Shown here piece after piece: positions 11,501 to 19,400 of a DNA stretch of 48,946 nt. The number at the start of each line of letters is the position of its first letter. Position 1 is the stretch's first letter. Position numbers and translations under genes: made by a program. The stretch comes from Zelonia costaricensis (lineage: Eukaryota; Euglenozoa; Kinetoplastea; Trypanosomatida; Trypanosomatidae), in NCBI GenBank assembly GCA_030849075.1, contig JASAOO010003374.1, positions 1-48,946 on the forward strand, written 5' to 3'. The notes under the pieces were generated by a model. That model was not told the origin of the DNA. It saw nothing but the letters and a program-made list of their open reading frames with translations, and made no database searches.

Positions 11501-13324
11501 GGCTGGTGGGACAGTGCAGGCCGGCTTCTCTCCTCCACGCTCTCCTCCCCAAACGCGGACGGCGCGGGCCACGCAGGCGACAGCGACCGTGCCGCGGACG
11601 GTTCGGCTGCCCCTGTCGGTGGGTCACCACGCGCGTTTGAGCCCACGCCCAACCGCCCACTCGTCCTCTGCGAGGCGGACCTGCGCCAGCACGGCTTCCA
11701 GCTGGGCATCGAGCTGATCGGGGACACCTGGACCGCGCCGGTGGGGGAGCCGTGGGTGCGGCACCGCGAGCCCGGCAGCGGCGCCTACCCACCCGGGGAC
11801 TCGTACCCATATGCGCAGCGGCAGCGTGCGCCACCCAACGTGGCCCTCATGAACAGCTTCAGCGTCGTTGAGCACCACAGCCTCGACAGCAGTCACCACC
11901 TGTACATCAAGGGTGGCGGTGTGTACCGCTCGCACTTCATGAACTACCTCTTCGGCGAGCTTCTCACCGACCCGTCGGTCCTGCAGCAGCACGCGTTTGT
12001 GCACCGCTACAATGACAGCTTCGCCGTCATCGCGGTGCCCCCGATGCCCACCGCCGCCGGGGCTGCGGCCCCGTCTGACAGCGCGGCCACCCGTGCCCGG
12101 GCGCTGCCGGCGGTGCGGCAGTTCTGCAAGATCGAGGAGATCCTCTTCGCCGTCCCCGGCATCGCAACGGAGTGCCGCGGGTGCCTGCTGGCCGACACCA
12201 CCTTTTACGTTGCGGGCGACCTGACAGGGTTGTGGACGCACGACTCCCCGCTGCACGGCGGGGCAGGAGGCGGCGCAGCACCGGCGGCGGCGGAGGGGGG
12301 CGCGAGGCTGCCTCGCAGTCGGTGGGCCGCAGACGTCTTCACGCGTCCGCTCGTGCTGCCGTGGGACAGCGCGGCGCGGGTGCCGCGGGTGTGGCAGCTC
12401 GACTGGGTCTGCCCCACGGCCGCGCTGCGAGCGATGGAGGAGCTGACGGACAAGCGCTCGAGTCGCGACGCCGGGACCTCACTGTCCTTTGTGCTCGACG
12501 TGGTGGTGGTGCGCCGGCTGCGCGGCGTGGACGGCGTGGCTCTGCCAGCGGCGCAGCGACCGTCCGTGCTGCTCTCCAGCACGCCCGTGGGGCTCGCAGA
12601 CGTGGTGCGGCAGCGCCACACGGACGCGCGACGTGCGCAGGCGGCCGCCACGCTGACGATGCAGGTGAACGAAAGCGCTGCTGCAGCTGCCTTCACGGTG
12701 GTCGCCGAGGACGCGCTGCGACACCGCCGGCACGTCACGTCTGCACTCGACTACCACCGCGACGGCCGCTACGCCGACGGGCTGCTTGTCGTCAACGCAT
12801 CGGTGGTTCTCAAGGTGTGCGCCGAGTCAGCGTGCATGGTCGTCTCGATCAGCGACGGGCTGCTCGTTCTCGAGGCCCCACGTCCTGCGGCTGCGGCTGC
12901 CGCGACGCGGTCCTCGACATCGCTGCTCGGCCGCCTCTTGCGTCCTCGCGGTGACGACCGCACTGCCGATACGCATCGCCGCCTCTCTCCGTCGCCGCTC
13001 TCGCTGCCGGTTCTCCTGCACCACGGCTTGATGACGTTCCTCGTGCGCGAGCTGCTGCCGGTGCTGGGGCTCGTGGTGGTGTCCGTGCCGGCGGGCAGCT
13101 CGACGGCGCTGTCAGAGTCTCTGCTGGAGGATCAGCGGCGCGCCCACAACGCCTTCACCGTCATGGTCTTCATCTTCACCTTTGCCGTGTACGCCTACGC
13201 GCCGGCGCTGACGTGGATGGGCCTGTACCTAGCGGTGTGGACCCTATCTCTCTACGCCATGCCCCGCCCAGAGCTGATTCTGCTGTTTGCCGGCTCTGTC
13301 GTGTACGCCCACTACCTCCTGTGA
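2546..13324 (+). CDS. Giant membrane-anchored secretory-pathway protein with Cys-bearing Ig/PKD-like repeats
   Basis: The protein has 3592 residues. Translation starts at the first of two adjacent ATGs. An N-terminal hydrophobic stretch (LLLLSFVCVFVVCC) followed by AVHA near residue 46 looks like a cleavable signal peptide. The body is a very long predicted lumenal or extracellular region with many N-x-S/T sequons. It contains recurring beta-strand-like units: a G-x-[YV]-x-L-x-[YW] strand, then Cys-Pro, a V-x-V strand, and then a new unit opening with Cys and a conserved Trp (for example around nt 8010-8200). This resembles tandem Ig or PKD-like domains. Ala/Gly/Ser-rich low-complexity inserts separate units, including an Ala run near nt 9480-9540. 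The last 100 residues hold two to four membrane helices (nt about 13040-13090, 13150-13260 and 13272-13321), and the chain ends inside the last. I do not recognise a named family. A gp210-like nuclear-pore role is conceivable but unsupported. Confidence 0.85.
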   Translation: MMSMGFMWRAAHPPLRQRQRLMLLLLSFVCVFVVCCGAAWGPRAVHAAPAGEDLVFASVGELTADALGAPYVFEEVLLDDTTTTGSGSSTSSAGAASLSPTSSASEDGETVPGRTADAALVTMPTPAEVAVAVQRAREVGDAARVLASLSSSGGSSAATAAASHDLPGAVPGAATASACAADFTCPHASVAWASGSFTAAGVITPHSLAFPVGLRLELSLCCRYKFDGSLLRSAAAYDNFLQELLQASPFQVLSAAEKRELFPQSYVYIADTWDRKRVYNTSYVLTEADVAAHNDGDGDVLVLTTGALPASGRRKLLASFFLPLTTDAGSATGGGPEPAARGNFDAVTGTGVARSPSTTATAAANMDMQLRITNRVLKCKCPHILTVMPLLHVQRDTIPPLHIVGLGAHCGTPRNASAGAPTSNEMARAAPNISLLRGPDGASVHYAVSFAVSAAVPPTSLVTWTVRRLVDTTRSGLKNAAAEAGAAHTRSSSSWSGNTPATFSPVVLRHTRVLPVPPPYAGSRPRTLSAAAAAAASPFFVVEPDVRYEVTVRVSRSGLAAAAPPGDGSAAAGGAAVPGATTGGDEVGGGAADSSHAYTRPRPAELERVASGRFVLRLPLNRSWAVPPVQPAPHFGFRRWVRLSNASMARPAVRAALDPFYWPGRAGEATADRSGAAATAEGPGTGGGGWFSSLGRRWGSTGGDGGADAADGVAAVGATHAPRPLAYYGYWENTPLRDQPVPQEAVRVPANPYANTSAAAAAAALAAVTAPGGHGDGDAVHGASVPLFLGRNLLAYVVRDVDDVCDPVVLEAREVWAVQSHIVTPGPTTACGEQQAVSALVLRDLLHRMRATPRLPVTVPNTTWAADLTKPTAAAREGQYRCESRGTGSAAEAQCTTVPDTHRDVSEVHAALRMTDRGVYEVAWVARIAVQSAQLVQLANLDPLYATVVPAPPSRVRNASEEEDEAQAAVYTVEVRSHPLLVVRRLASYPRVVPVVLPMHARRWTVAAPRAVQSYAAAPATGGSGIGGGARAGAVTDVLTGAAPAGQWRVRAPLRLLSVDEQRTAELDTSDVPNVHRTLPNGTLAYVAHDAGESMSLTAVVDGETRVFTYTSRCPDTLVEYELRVVAFPPAPLVPAMAPVYTEDGCVLLTPPREVRKDEVAEWHVPACAAASQPPVLMERTLSAEEQEEGHWITVSDDGGVPLAAATPQRSHPALMACGIEPYHHCDVVWSVRNLVAAVNKTYSLRRCQRPPEVVFYRAGSPAARSATPSTPADAFVLPSVTEEHYAGVNASSTDAATGAPGLVQLRRRHRRVIPIAGYVKTLDYAFNFSGPQEYFELRLRPEENGVAHQLWSTRHDYVSEAEDGPLRLRRHTRTDVQLPSRGGAVGVDAEARSGGNNADDIPFWRAHEQGSTADAATPSPPDRAGELQRQQRLRELDEQLDASLARAYRLTHDAAARWVAVAGVSNASLFPMDYAVRSAVAKLSPEAELERPEFTRRDMCVERAGLLAVLAVNPLGLVRVDERYGTTLPEPLAPAVGVLSFCAPQYTFARYPELATVYGYDFTWVCPDAAAPPAIGAAVMTVVKHHPTYSVFTHTPERRDVEPPPPPSSVSGAPRRRTSYANAKPLTDPSEALCQLIVRNNITRTEQREWFMVKRVKPAPLPATALIILSGNAADSLQVVAPAASQSSARARQRVATSASATQSSPTATTTATRPPKGGPSSSPAMVTMEQLYTAPPNTYRFARARHIVGKSVVLHVDAPPEAGAAQWAVISVVPFASASVGAQVLMDRVTFEAMPHHPAAVAHGRSGSTVLMQGLHTPGLYSLTYTSADPQNPNVCPPVTLTDTLDVFHAQVIERELFVCGDTAALRAVPIPREIAHEFLGQWEVVSLATDATTVWTAGINFTGIIMERGTRAETLVHGLPFGIVTMRWSIYRVLPEPAPAAAASRVLVDYDTVEIYVLTENLPSHRLVTLADRAAVLVTSSTQNWRLEETRRAGASAAAAVGGAAAAEVPVRMRLRELHNYSTADAAYVVDAMAQGALHAYYGVQPRPGAGVLTLERLPVGTVHLRYDLVPSQSVFGRMVGHTCALRGHYEVERVSAYLTATTSMDHECDGYTGRGRITLCLHTEAAAPAATAARAGAAEASSPSPRSARATRATTAADVHFWQSQVRLIDPAALEATIKHGAREVETLSGGRCATPWWTAPSSQWSGAAYTAVSADPAGALPGRCVTFAVRAGRHLSPREVAQPLFSAWPRPTSSTAATPSTSLYSDVAAAAAQGGAAGAAAAAGVCPYHGDFITTRVIADAPGTEAAGGAAASAAAAAAAAAAASEGAASSSRFGLAQLFRLGLPHTVGGDGGDGGARAARMAQDRGVWGIRFLPVLQPATLRRANATMRPMVGRRGVPDDVATEVGISGPTARPSGGDGEHGGADGALNTSATVLLRLDLSHPRHHGGYTVFPSPASSTPATNTSTVETASGDRPASAPPPQQSLLYKCVEGTVRGADVLQYWTETNRPDGRVDRTAQEWLEYAAAVREAAVPCDVLFGSLDHLIAETLDEAGSGAVGAWHGRPRRGGRHPRHARSTGSGTEGLPAYISLTEMEQQVKRIRRQYRWTADGIDVTGLPNDLRSALSHRRVTSTQLRTIEAARNARQAAEAAAAAAERTDRQRGLQSAPSRVSPMERLTSALQAYHGIAQGGEVAVLRIQLPLLPSFTVPYDVFLRTALHKDVVCGTAVDPPPAMTDAPVQPTVANPYSLVPLGRLEVRDAAPVLAAYPPVVKQCEVEGGMPVLTFELTGANFAAASYDAAAVTLEEIANPALGHPAGQREDGSLGDVGLAPCLADMRRGVHAAVEAHSRKRLYVQLGACPSFKMLTQEEYNEHQDSEALLRRLQLPRYLRVTVRRAIQPDSFLAPAATARAAAAANTSAHAWVPGRPVPSSATATSTDAAFVVEVRPTLARLHLRASAGGNPHNTAAGATSLEDENSGGGGWWDSAGRLLSSTLSSPNADGAGHAGDSDRAADGSAAPVGGSPRAFEPTPNRPLVLCEADLRQHGFQLGIELIGDTWTAPVGEPWVRHREPGSGAYPPGDSYPYAQRQRAPPNVALMNSFSVVEHHSLDSSHHLYIKGGGVYRSHFMNYLFGELLTDPSVLQQHAFVHRYNDSFAVIAVPPMPTAAGAAAPSDSAATRARALPAVRQFCKIEEILFAVPGIATECRGCLLADTTFYVAGDLTGLWTHDSPLHGGAGGGAAPAAAEGGARLPRSRWAADVFTRPLVLPWDSAARVPRVWQLDWVCPTAALRAMEELTDKRSSRDAGTSLSFVLDVVVVRRLRGVDGVALPAAQRPSVLLSSTPVGLADVVRQRHTDARRAQAAATLTMQVNESAAAAAFTVVAEDALRHRRHVTSALDYHRDGRYADGLLVVNASVVLKVCAESACMVVSISDGLLVLEAPRPAAAAAATRSSTSLLGRLLRPRGDDRTADTHRRLSPSPLSLPVLLHHGLMTFLVRELLPVLGLVVVSVPAGSSTALSESLLEDQRRAHNAFTVMVFIFTFAVYAYAPALTWMGLYLAVWTLSLYAMPRPELILLFAGSVVYAHYLL

Positions 13325-13426
13325 GCGCGACCCCAGTAGAGACTCGCGAGGAGTACCCTGCTGTTGCTGCTGTGGCATGTCAGCGTGTACTGTTCTTCGC
13401 GTGTAGAAGCGTTGTGTGCATGCATG

Positions 13427-13461
<35 letters not shown>

Positions 13462-14108
13462 GCTTGTTGGCGTCGCCCGCGCGACTTTGCGTGTACGTGC
13501 CTCTTTGCGTCATGCCGTTTGTCCTCGTCGTGCGTCTCGTGCACGAGCATGTGCGCGTGCGTGCAGGTTTCGGGTACGGGGTTCCATCGCTTCTCGCCTG
13601 CACCTCGTGCACGCACATCTGCATCAACCGAATGCCTCCACGAGAAGAGAGAAGGCAAGACCATACGTCAGAGAGATCAGTGAACGTCACTTCTTTTATT
13701 GACTTTCTGGAGCGGCTCCGCTGCTGCGGCTGCGTGCGGCGAGGACGCGCCGCATCGGTCAGGCAAAAGGGGGCACGGTGAGGACGCCTCCTCACGCCTG
13801 TCCCGCTCTCGCCTCGCGTCTCTGCGCACGCAGGCGCACTAGCGGTGGAGAGGTCGGCGGCGGGGGGTTGAGGATCGCACCATCGGTGACCCCAATAGCC
13901 CCCCCTCCCGCCCCCATCCTAGAAAGAAAAAGGGCCGAGTTCACGTGGCCACACTCCGGAGGGCGGTCCTCAAGTCACCGCGCATTACGCGTGTGGCGTC
14001 ATCTCACACACGCACATACTCCCTCCCCCGCCGTGTCCCTTCTCCTCCCCACCCCCCACGCACACGAGTGCATCCACCGACTCCACCCTACACACACACG
14101 CACTCCAG
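13325..14108. other. Intergenic region
   Basis: No gene is seen. A TG-rich tract follows the giant gene within about 100 nt. Further on the sequence becomes C-rich and CA-rich (about 14000-14100) on approach to the next gene. It should contain the 3' UTR and polyadenylation site of the giant gene and the splice signals for the J protein. Confidence 0.7.
13425..13462. repeat. (TG)n microsatellite in the putative 3' UTR
   Basis: A TG dinucleotide run of about 38 nt interrupted by one TT, starting about 100 nt after the stop codon of the giant gene. Confidence 0.95.
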
Positions 14109-14171
14109 TGTGTCTTCCTTGCCGCTCTTATCCGTCTCTCTCCATTTCTTTCCCTACGTGCCAATCTGCAG
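14109..14171 (+). promoter_or_regulatory. Predicted trans-splice acceptor for the J-protein gene
   Basis: A dense C/T tract ends in tctgcag with the AG at 14170-14171, which would give a very short leader of 13 nt. An alternative AG lies at 14107-14108, before the tract. No ATG occurs between either site and the chosen start. Confidence 0.45.
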
Positions 14172-14184
14172 CGAACCTTCTGTG

Positions 14185-15201
14185 ATGCTGCTGCGTGCTT
14201 CGATGGCGTCCTCGGCAGCCTCGGTGCTGCTGCGGCGTAGCGGCCCCCTCCGCTGCCCGTTGGGGGCTGCCGCCGCGTCATTCGCCAGCGCCGGCGCGGC
14301 GGTGCCGCTGTGCTCGTCCTCGCCCGCTAGCTCGCACGGCAGCCGCCCCCTTGCCGCTGCTCCCGCGGCGCGCGCGTCCGTACCGTCGCTGCTGCTGCGC
14401 CGCTGCTCCGCGCCTGCAGGGCTGGCGGCGTCGCAGGGCGCCGCGTGGGCCACCGCGGCATGCGCCGCACAACGCTGGCAGTCCAGCAGCGGCCCTGGCT
14501 ACGGAACCGTGCCGTCCGACATCGACGCGCCGCGCGGCGCGGCGAAGCCCACGGAGGAGGACCTGCGGCGCGAGGAGCGCCGCCGCACGCACGGCCACGC
14601 CGCGACGGCGGAGGAGGCGAACCAGGAGGCGGTCAGCACGCACGTGAGCGGCTACAATCCGTGGGAGGTGCTGGGTCTTAAGCCGGGCGCCTCGACCCAG
14701 ACGATCCGGCTGCGCTACCACGAGCTCATGAAGCAGGTCCACCCCGACATGGCCGCCGACGGCGCAGGCGACATCCCGCGACTGAACCAGATCAACAAGG
14801 CGTACGAGCTGATCACCAAGAGCCCGACGCTGGACCGGCGCTACCGCAACCTCGTCTCCGACACGCAGCACTTCTACTACAGGTTTCTGCCCGAGTGGAT
14901 GGCGCGCAACGTGGATGAGATGCCGCGGTACTGGAGCTGGGTGAAGTGGCGCACCCCGAGCGGCTTTCACATCTTTCTTCTCCTCTGCGGCTTCTACGTG
15001 CTCGGCCGCTTCTACGCGGCCTTCCCGATGCTGACGAGTGTGTTCTTCTTGTCGGTCGGCCTGGATGTGCTGCTGCACACGATGCTGGCCCCTGCCGCGC
15101 TGTGCATGCTCTTCCTCTACTCCATCATGGCGTACCGCAGCTACGACATGGCGTGGCTGACGAGTCCGAAGGGCTTCCTGCGCCGCGAGCTCGGCTACTA
15201 G
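14185..15201 (+). CDS. Probable mitochondrial, membrane-anchored class III J-domain protein
   Basis: The protein has 338 residues and begins at the first ATG after the pyrimidine tract. The first 111 residues contain no Asp or Glu and are rich in Arg, Ser, Ala and Leu, as in a mitochondrial targeting region. A J domain spans about residues 159-225, with the NPWEVLGL start of helix I and the diagnostic HPD tripeptide at 186-188, which stimulates Hsp70 ATPase. There is no Gly/Phe region or zinc-finger module, so it is a class III (type C) J protein. Residues about 259-316 form two or three hydrophobic helices, so the protein is probably anchored in a mitochondrial membrane. The order (J domain before the membrane helices) differs from Tim14/Pam18, where the membrane helix precedes the J domain. 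It likely recruits a mitochondrial Hsp70 locally. The client is unknown. Confidence 0.88.
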   Translation: MLLRASMASSAASVLLRRSGPLRCPLGAAAASFASAGAAVPLCSSSPASSHGSRPLAAAPAARASVPSLLLRRCSAPAGLAASQGAAWATAACAAQRWQSSSGPGYGTVPSDIDAPRGAAKPTEEDLRREERRRTHGHAATAEEANQEAVSTHVSGYNPWEVLGLKPGASTQTIRLRYHELMKQVHPDMAADGAGDIPRLNQINKAYELITKSPTLDRRYRNLVSDTQHFYYRFLPEWMARNVDEMPRYWSWVKWRTPSGFHIFLLLCGFYVLGRFYAAFPMLTSVFFLSVGLDVLLHTMLAPAALCMLFLYSIMAYRSYDMAWLTSPKGFLRRELGY

Positions 15202-16091
15202 TCCCAGAAGAGGGGGGATGGTGGGGGGGGGGAGGTGGGCTGGAGAAGACGCGGTGCTCGCAGAACCGCACGCGCGCGCGGCGAGAGTGCCGCAGAGCGT
15301 TGATGCTGTTTTTGCGCGCTGTTCCGGTACCCACGCCTGCTTGGTGTAGTCTTGATCACCGTGGGTGAAGGCTGTCCTCCTACGCGTGACGATGCGGGCT
15401 GTGAATGAGGGGGGAGGGGGATGGGTGGTGGTACGATGCTGCGTGTGCTCTTTCATCATGTACTGTGTGCGCATGGGAGGCGGAGCTGAGGTGCGATGCG
15501 CTCCCCCGGCACCGGCGAGAAGTGCGGTGCTCTAATGACTTGTTCACAAACATAACACAGCAGATAGCAGACGAGAAAAAAAAGAAGGAAATACGGGCGA
15601 GACACGAGGAAGACTTCGCGGAATCGACGCTCGATCAAGAGGCCGTCGCCAGTCGGCAGTTTCGTCCTCTGCACATCAGTCGAAGGGCACCAGGGTGTCC
15701 TCCGAGAAGGGACAGTGACGGCCCGTTAAGCCTGTGTGTGTGTTTGTGTCTGTGTCTGTGTATTAACCCAGTTTCACGTCGCAGAGGAGGCGCGGTGCTA
15801 GGCGTTAAGGAAGCGGCGTGTCTGCTTCTACAAGCCTGTCTCCCGCTTCGCCCTCTTGCCGACCGCTGTCCTGCTACGCGGGACTCTTTTGCAGTGCGTG
15901 TGAGTGTCCTTGTTTGTTCCTCCTCTTTAGCATCTTCCGGAAGACAACAGGCAAAGTGCAGAACTCTTCGTGGCCTCTCGCACGCCCACTCCAGCTCAAC
16001 TTGCTCGCCTTCTCTTCCCCCCATCCTCTCGACCCTCCCTCACTCTCCGCCGTCGTGCAGCTGTGCGCAAGTCTGCGCCTTGCATATACAC

Positions 16092-16123
<32 letters not shown>

Positions 16124-16220
16124 AAGATCTGCTTCGCCGTCCGCTCTCCTCTATTCCGTTTTCTACAACCATCTATACACGACACTCCCCGCGTTCTCGT
16201 GTCGGGCCCACCTGCTTGAC
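15202..16220. other. Intergenic region
   Basis: No gene is supported. A TG-rich stretch near 15736-15762 lies on the 3' side of the J-protein gene, and a CA tract lies at 16102-16123. A 317-codon open frame (15405-16358) is present but translates into low-complexity Cys/Ser/Leu/His sequence through the pyrimidine and CA tracts and is judged non-coding. Confidence 0.7.
16102..16123. repeat. (CA)n microsatellite
   Basis: A pure CA run of about 22 nt upstream of the RMC1-like gene. Confidence 0.95.
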
Positions 16221-16275
16221 CTCCGCCCCCCTTGTTTGTTCTCTTCTTTCCTGTGCCGCACTACGCGGCTGCCAG
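16221..16275 (+). promoter_or_regulatory. Predicted trans-splice acceptor for the RMC1-like gene
   Basis: A T/C tract (tttgttctcttctttcctg) precedes gccag with the AG at 16274-16275. The resulting leader of about 193 nt has no ATG. A second pyrimidine-rich stretch just before the start codon (16386-16465) makes alternative acceptors possible. Confidence 0.4.
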
Positions 16276-16468
16276 GCGACGCTGCGAGTAAGTCGCCGTA
16301 TCGCCGTGCTGCCCTCTGGGGTTGGGAGGGAGGGCGGAAAGGGAGGGGGGCAATCTGATCCGGCACCACACTGCCCTCTGCGCTGGAGTTTTGCTCTCTC
16401 CCCCTACATCACTTGTCGTCTGAGCCCCCTCCTCTGTCCGCGTCCTCGTCTTGCTGTGTCTCGTAAAG

Positions 16469-19400
16469 ATGAGCGACGTGGACGATGACGAGCTTGGGGG
16501 TGCCGGCGTCCCCGAGGAGAGCACCGCGCCGCCGCTCCTCTACCTCGGCGAGCCGCTCCCGTCGTCGGTGACGCGTTTGGGCCTTTCACCGGCGCCGTCC
16601 ACTCCCTCCAGCCGCGCTGCAACGGCTGCCGGCGCGAACGGATCGTTCCGCGTGGTGGCTGTGCACATCGACGACGTCGCCGAGGACGTCATTCTCGCGT
16701 GCGAGGACAGCATCACGCTGCTCATCCCGCTCGAGCCCACCGCCGCAGCCCAAGAGATGGACCTCGGCGGAGTGCGACAGCAGCAGCAGCAGCAGCAGCA
16801 GGCATCGCCGTCCTCGCCCAGCAGTAGCACTGCCACCCCAATCGCCTCCACCCCCGCTCTGCCCACGGCAGCACCCGCCGCGTGCCTGCGCATGGCAGGT
16901 GCGGTGCAGGTGTGGACGCACCCCGCGGCACTGCCAAGCAGCACCAGCGGCCTCTCCAGCGCGGCAACGCCACGCTTCCCATCCCCGCCCCCGTCCCCAC
17001 AGCCACCGGCGTCACCACTGGCCTTCAGCGGCTGTGGCACCGCGTCGACAAGCGGGCTGTGCCTGCCGCGGCGGCTGCCGAGCACGGTGCAGGAGCTTCG
17101 CCGTGCCCCGGCGGTGCTCGTGGCCGTTCCGGTGCCTCCGCTGTCGGCCTCTGCGGCGCTGCAGAACGCGCGGCCGCCCCTCGCCAGCGCGCAGGGCTCC
17201 TTCGCCGCCTCCACCGCTGCACCACCGACGTCACCGCCCGTGCCGCCGCCCGTGATGGCGCTGTACATCATGGCGTGCCCGGTGCTGCCGGAGGGGGTGG
17301 ACGGCATCGAGCCCGGCGCCGCCCCACTTGCGCGGCCGCTGGCCAAGTACGTCTGCGCGCCGAACACGCTGCGCTTCCGCGACGCGTGGTACCCGGTGCT
17401 GCACCTCAGCTGGTGCAACAGGCCGAGCCCGGTGCCGGCTGCCGCGTCGAGCAGCACCGCTTGTGACTCTTCTCCGGCCGCTGCGCACTCGCAATCTGTG
17501 TTTACCACCGGCGCGGTTGACGCGGACGACGAGTACGACGGTAACGATGACGGGAGCGGCGCAGCGGCGTCGGTGCGTGCGCGGTACGTGGACCACCACC
17601 TGCTCTGCGCCTCCTCCATCTGCGTCGACCTCATCCAAGTGCGGTGCGCCGTGGGCTCTGCCGCGGCTGCATCGGTCCCGGCCGTGACGGTGACTGTGCT
17701 GCAGCGCTACGTCACCCGCACGGACTGGTGCACCTACGATCCCTGCAGCCGCGTCCTGCTGTGCCTCAACCACGCCCGCCCAACCGTGCTCAAGCCGCTC
17801 GAGGTGTACACGCGTGTGTGTCCCGACGGCGAAGAGGATGTGGGGCGTGGCGGTGTGCCGCAGGTCGCGCTGCGCACCTGGGCGGAGCTTCCCTTGTCCG
17901 AGCGTCTCTGCGGGGCCTTGCCGGCAAACGCGGGGACGGCAACCAGCGCCGCCGCGTCTGAGGTGGCGCTGCGGCGCCTGCAGGCCCCCTCCGTCGTGGG
18001 GGCGCTGACGGTGTATGGGCAGTCCTGCGTGTACCATGTCACGCAGCGCCGCTGCGCCGGTGGTGGCGCCCATGACGCGGCGGAGCTGGTCTTGCAGCTG
18101 CACCTGCACCTGCCCGGCAAGCTCGCGACGGCGCCGGCCGCGAGCGCGAGGCCGTCGCCGCCTTTGTGCCCGACGGGGCAAGGCAAAGGCGCACGCGACG
18201 GCGAGGGGGCACCGGCGGCGGCGGCGGGCAGCAGCACAGGCAGTCACGACTCTCTTTTGAGGCGCTGGACCACAGCGGCCTCGGCGGCCTCGGCGTCTGC
18301 GCCGCCACCGGACCAGTGCGACGGTGACACGTACCTCCCGGTGGCGCAGCTCTCCTTGTCGGAGCTGACGGCGGTGGCGGCGACCGGCAGCGCAGGTGTG
18401 TGGGCCAGCCCCCTCTCCTCCAGCTTCGTCTCCTCTGCCGCGTCTTCATCTTTGCTGCAGCAACAGCAGCAGCAGCAACACCCACGGCGCGGCCCGCTCC
18501 CCATCGCCGTGCAGGTTGTGGACAATCTCCTGCTCGTGCACAGCCCGATGACGGGGCAGTCGGCGGTGTTCGACCTAGCCGACCGCGGAAGCAGCCGCGG
18601 TGTGGGCGGCACTGGTGATGGTGGTGGTAGCCATCGCCGTCAGCAGGGGTCGCGGCGTCAGGGCGCCGGCTCCCTCACCTCACGCGCGTATGTCTTGTGG
18701 GCGGCGGCCTCGGATGCGAGCCGCGCCTGGGCGCGTTCACACCGGCCCCAGCACTCGAGTGCAGTCGCCCATGGAACGGCAACGGCAACGGCAGCGGGGG
18801 CGGCGACTTCGCCGGCACCCCGCGGCACCCCAGCGTCACACCGCGACAGCAACGTCAGCTTTGCGAGCACACCGGCGTCTCACCCGAACCCACGCGTGCA
18901 CACCGTGCACGAATCAGGTGCCGACGACAGCGAAGTTTCGGAGCCGGTGACCATCACGCCTACCTCATCGAGTCCCGCGAGCCCCACCCTCACATCAACC
19001 AGTACGACGTTGTCAAGCCCGCCGCTGCGACACGCGCAGGCACCCCTGCGTCCAGTCCCGCCTCGCACTCCGACCTCGCTGACATCACCGCTACTGCTGC
19101 AGGCCAACCGGCTGAGACTGTCGCCGTCCACGTCGCCGCCGCGCAATGCCGTTGCCGCGCCCGACTTCGCCTCGATGCTCTCTGTGCTCAGAGCGTCCGT
19201 GATGGAGTTGGCCGCCGGCGACGCCGCGTCGAGCCACGCGGCGGTGACGGCGGGTGGGGACGTCACGAGAGGAACGCCGGGCGCCGCCCCAGCCTCCGCT
19301 GCGCCGTGGGTGGACGCGCTGTACTGCGGCCCCGTTATCGAAGGCGCCGATGCTGCCTCGGCAGCCTACGCGCCGTACCGGTGGTTGACCAGCTCGCGGC

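Noticed and set aside
2546..13324. Identity of the giant protein as the nuclear-pore protein gp210.
   Set aside because: Signal peptide plus Ig-like lumenal units is suggestive, but it is about twice the length and lacks the single anchor with cytoplasmic tail. Left as a hypothesis only.
15405..16358. A 317-codon + strand frame between the J-protein and RMC1-like genes.
   Set aside because: It passes through pyrimidine and CA tracts, has low-complexity composition and lacks the coding-type third-position GC of its neighbours.
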